A stretch of DNA of 64,000 bases, taken from contig VWPU01000892.1 of NCBI GenBank assembly GCA_013398955.1, forward strand, positions 62,001-126,000, read 5' to 3'. A program made the translations under genes and the position numbers. Shown piece after piece: positions 60,401 through 64,000 of this stretch. The notes under the pieces are model-generated. The model made no database searches. It was not told where the DNA came from and was given only the letters and a program-made list of their open reading frames with translations. Origin of the DNA: Callaeas wilsoni (Eukaryota; Chordata; Aves; Passeriformes; Callaeidae). The first letter of the stretch is position 1. Every line of letters starts with the position of its first letter.

Positions 60401-63387
60401 AGCTGTTTCTCTTTTGGGTTGTGAGATGTGCAGGCAGGAATGAAACAAGATTACGGTTTCTGTCATTTGCACAATGTTCTGTCTGAAAACTTGTCTTTTA
60501 TTGTAATGATATCTGGACTCTGTGTCCAAAATGACACCTTAGAGTCACATGGAGTTATTCTGGATTTATTCTGATGTAACTGGGGACAGAATTAGACCCA
60601 TAGGATGTGTATGGTTCTTTGCACCTTCAAAGCAATTTACAAACAAGAATTAACTAATCATTAATTGAGTACTAAGCAATATCATACGTAATTACAGAAT
60701 CCTCCCTCCCTCCACCTACTCAAATCTAAATGACTGAACACACCTTTAACATCTTCCCAGCATTATTCATATGGGATCTGCTTCTCTCTCTTTGAAGTCA
60801 ACAGTGGCATTGTTGTTGGCCTGGATGGGAGGAGTGCTGAGAACTCACACGTATTGTGTTAGTCATCAGGCTGCCGTGGTAGCTCTGGTACTGTCAGCGT
60901 TTTGGGACTTTTATTACGTCTTTCTTACTCATCCAAAGCCATGACTAGAAGAGGGCTGCAATAATGAACCCTTCCCTTTTATTCATTCTGCATCTCTTTA
61001 AAAAATGATACATCAGTGCATATGAAATAATGAGAAGCAGAGTTCAAGTATAAGACAAACCCTCATATTTTAAAAATATGCCATTTGATCACTTTTTAAT
61101 TGAAATATGATTTTCTTTTTCTATACTTCACCTTGTCATATGTCACTTATGAATGTACTTCATCCAATTTAAAGGGGAAGATTTCCATGGATAATTTTTC
61201 CGGCATTTTGTTTTCTAATTCAGAGGAGGTCAGGTGTTTCCTGTGTTATCAATACTTTGAATTGCTCCAGGATGGAGAATCGATTACTATTTCAACAATT
61301 GTGACAGGAATAATCCAGGAACTATGACAATGCTCATGCCAGGCTGAAGAATATACTTTGAAGTTTGATTTAATTTAAAATAAGTTTATTCAAGGAACTG
61401 ACCACTTTTGAGAAAGTTTCCATTGAGATTGTTTCTATTCTGCTATTGTATCTTCTATTGTATGCAGGTACAATACATTTCCATAGAGTAACTGAGCTTA
61501 ACCATTAAAAAATGAACAGAAAAGTAATTTCAATATAGGGTGTATGCCATTATCATTAAAATTTGAGTTTTTCAAATTAGTCATGCTAAGTACGCTCAAT
61601 AAATCTCCTCAATAAAACCTGAATTCTGATATGACTTAGAGTGTTCTGGCTGCAAATGCATGTTTGCTTAACAGCCATTTTACTCAGGAATGTAAAACTG
61701 CAGGCTTAAGTACCTAAACTTAGGTGCTAATTCCTGGATGTGGAATTGCTTTAGTTTCTATTTCTACAACAAAATTATTTGACAGAAGAACCTGCAGATT
61801 CCTAATTCAGTCCTGGCAGGTGTTTCATATGAATATACAAGGAGAGAATTTAGCTCCTGACTATTTTTACATGCAACCAGGTTATGAGTAGGATGTGTAA
61901 CCATAGCCTAACAATTGGGGGGGGGGGGAGAAATAAGCGTAGATAACACATGGGAAAATGTATCCAGACAAAAGTGCCTAAGAGATGTGGTGAATTTAAA
62001 ATTATTGGCTGTCACATGATAGCTGGCAGGAGAAGAGTCATACCTGATCAAACAGGTTATATTCATAAAACGTGTCTGTGCTAGTATCACAAACAGAACT
62101 CCCTTACTCATGAGAATAATGCCTTTGAAGTCACATGAGCGAGGGTTGCGGAATCAGTCCCACCAATGGTGAAATCCTTAGAAAAGATTATTTGTTTCAG
62201 GGCTGGTAAGTTTCCTCTTTTTTGAAAATGCAGTAGTGTACTAAAATATGTATAACTCCATGGTAATTTTATTTGATGCAGCTTATTAACAATATACTAA
62301 CCAGACACACCATTCAGACAGGTGATTTTCATGAAAGATTAGTTAAGCTGAAAGCCAAAATTCTTTCTCAGAATACACTAAAACTGGATACATAAATTTA
62401 TAATTTATTTGATCTCTAGAGTTTGTCTGCCACCTTTCTAGAAAGCGCTGAAATATGCTATTAAGCTGTACAGGCCATCATGAGCATTGCTGGGCAGAAG
62501 AACACATAACAAGAACAAAGGTTTCCTCTGGGTAATAAAAGTTCAAATATTTGATAGTCATCAAAACACAATGGCATTTTTCAGAATCGCTTTTTTTCCC
62601 GACCCAACACCTACGCTCCGTCACTCACAATCATAACAATAATATACTGAAAGAATGAAAATGGCCCCAGAGTTGCTGAGAAAAGTAAAGCTGTAAAATC
62701 TCTTTTGAATGGACAGGTCTTAGACAAAACACAGTCAAGCTTCTTGAACTTCAACACACAGGGAGTGTACATCACCGGGTAACTGAGTAAAATGAGTAGT
62801 CTCTAGTGCCACATGAAAATCCAGAAGTGTTAGTGTGATGTGCAACAGGCCAGTCTCAGACACCTATCTGCTGCCTTGAACAAGCAGAAACTTATCCGAA
62901 CCATAACTTGCTTTTGCCAAGTTTTGCCCTTGTTTGCTTGGCAGCTGCTCTGTGTTAATTAGTTCTACATTACTGATTGCAGAGCTGTCACCTAAAATTA
63001 ATGGATTGTATTTTCATAATCATTTTAGGATTTCTTATTCTATAACACAAACTTTTTCTCAGACTATAGCATTTCCACAGAAGACAGTAATAAGAAGTCA
63101 ACAAACATTTACTCATACTAATACACTGTGTAAAATGTAAAATTGCATGAAAACTACAGGACATAGCTATAGTAGAAATCCTGTTCTTCTCAGTCTTCAG
63201 GACTTTAAACCTCTGCCTAATTTCAAAAGGTCAGCACAGATGAGTAAAATTAATCCACACAAAAATCAGATTGCAGGAGCAGTAGGGCACCCATAGCCCT
63301 TTTAAGTACCTTCTGGGTAATTTCCAGGCCTTGATGAACACATTGAACAACTATGCCACTTGACCATAGCCACAACTTTCCTTTTAC
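57412..63387 (-). other. Probable intron 1 of the DSG1/DSG4 gene
   Basis: About 6 kb without any recognisable exon. It is AT-rich, and I recognise no CR1 copy in it. A G12 run lies at 61917-61928. If the candidate exon 1 is wrong, part of this stretch is promoter or upstream DNA instead. Confidence 0.4.
61917..61928. repeat. G12 homopolymer
   Basis: Twelve consecutive G on the plus strand, C12 on the gene strand. Such a run can form a G-quadruplex between strands and is often misread in sequencing. Confidence 0.9.
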
Positions 63388-63426
63388 AGTGAGAAAAACA
63401 AACCCAAAGAGTAACACTTTCGTCAT
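63388..63426 (-). CDS. DSG1/DSG4: Candidate exon 1 of the DSG1/DSG4 gene (signal peptide)
   Basis: On the minus strand, ATG opens MTKVLLFGFVFLT followed by the donor GTAAAA in phase 0. Joined to exon 2 ([12 protein letters not shown]) it makes a plausible signal peptide, and the intron of about 6 kb is like intron 1 of DSG2. The start context is poor (T at -3) and the donor is moderate, and the exon is too short to be certain. The true exon 1 could lie elsewhere or beyond the window. Confidence 0.35.
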
Positions 63427-64000
63427 GCATTCACTTGCTCAGCACATGGCGGCTCAGACACTAGTGCACTACAACACAGGAACCCTTTGCTGTGTGAAAT
63501 AATAGGCCAAGTCTTGATTTTTACTCAACTGAGATCAATAAATGTCATTTTTTTCTCTTGAATATAGCTGTAGGATTTGGTCAGCTCTGAAGCGATCCTT
63601 CTAATCAGTTTAGAAAAAATAGATTTGAATTTTTTAGCAAAAGATATTTCCTCAACTGACAAAAAAGTAAAGACATAGAAGCAAATTATATCCAACCATC
63701 AAAATTTTTAAAATTTTAAGCATTTTATTAATAACTGTGACCCCTAAATAGTAGCCACAGAAAACATTTGCCTGAAAAGTCATGCAGTAGACCTAGAAAG
63801 TCAGATCTTGAACATCAACAGATTGCCTAAAGTCTAAAAAGAAACTTTTGTTAGTTTTAATGAAAAGCTAATTTAATTCTATAGAATGTTCAGAAGTGCT
63901 GTTTAAAATGAGCAGAGCTGTGGTTTTCATGGTAAATTTTGCAAGATATTTTTCAGGAGTAGTTTACACTGTAAAATGTAATGGTCTGCTAAGGAAGACG
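63427..64000. other. Right edge, nothing recognised
   Basis: AT-rich sequence with no CpG island, no recognisable exon and no clear repeat. If exon 1 is at 63388-63426, this holds the proximal promoter of the DSG1/DSG4-type gene, which would then lack a CpG island, unlike DSG2. Confidence 0.4.

Overview
This window is vertebrate genomic DNA, most likely from a bird. The repeats are CR1 LINE fragments of the sauropsid type, whose 3' ends carry ATTCTATGA-like units. The genes have many small exons and short introns, repeat density is low, and one CpG island is obvious. I see no bacterial, phage or plasmid features and no CRISPR array.

The window holds two tandem desmosomal cadherin genes, both on the minus strand and read right to left. 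The left gene (8311-29903) is DSG2. I resolved all 15 coding exons by splice signals and continuous phase. They give a protein of 1,121 residues, close to the roughly 1,118 of human DSG2: signal peptide, RQKR propeptide cleavage site, four cadherin repeats plus an anchor domain, one transmembrane helix, the plakoglobin-binding segment and a C-terminal desmoglein repeat tail. Its first exon lies in the CpG island at about 29.64-30.29 kb. The right gene (43047 to 57411, with a possible signal-peptide exon at 63388-63426) is a second desmoglein. Its ectodomain reads like mammalian DSG4, while its repeat-rich tail reads like DSG1. I treat it as a DSG1/DSG4 co-ortholog. It carries an unusual glycine/acid-rich segment of about 90 residues between the last extracellular domain and the membrane.

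Layout: 1-60 is a GC-rich edge with a good CTCF-type motif; 207-787 is a CR1; 788-8310 has no recognisable coding exon and includes the DSG2 3'UTR; 8.3-29.9 kb is DSG2; 30.3-43.0 kb is intergenic, with several CR1 pieces including a nested one, and a small signal-peptide-like open frame on the plus strand; 43.0-57.4 kb is the body of the DSG1/DSG4 gene; 57.4-64 kb is probably its first intron and upstream region.

Both gene products are expected to work together as adhesive receptors of the desmosome. They bind partners across the cell gap through their N-terminal cadherin repeats and attach to plakoglobin, plakophilin and the keratin network through their tails. DSG2 is the widely expressed simple-epithelium and heart type; the DSG1/DSG4 type is typical of stratified, cornifying epithelia. 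Mammals have DSG1, DSG4, DSG3 and DSG2 in tandem; here only two desmogleins are visible. No database search was possible: identities rest on remembered family sequences and on exon phase.
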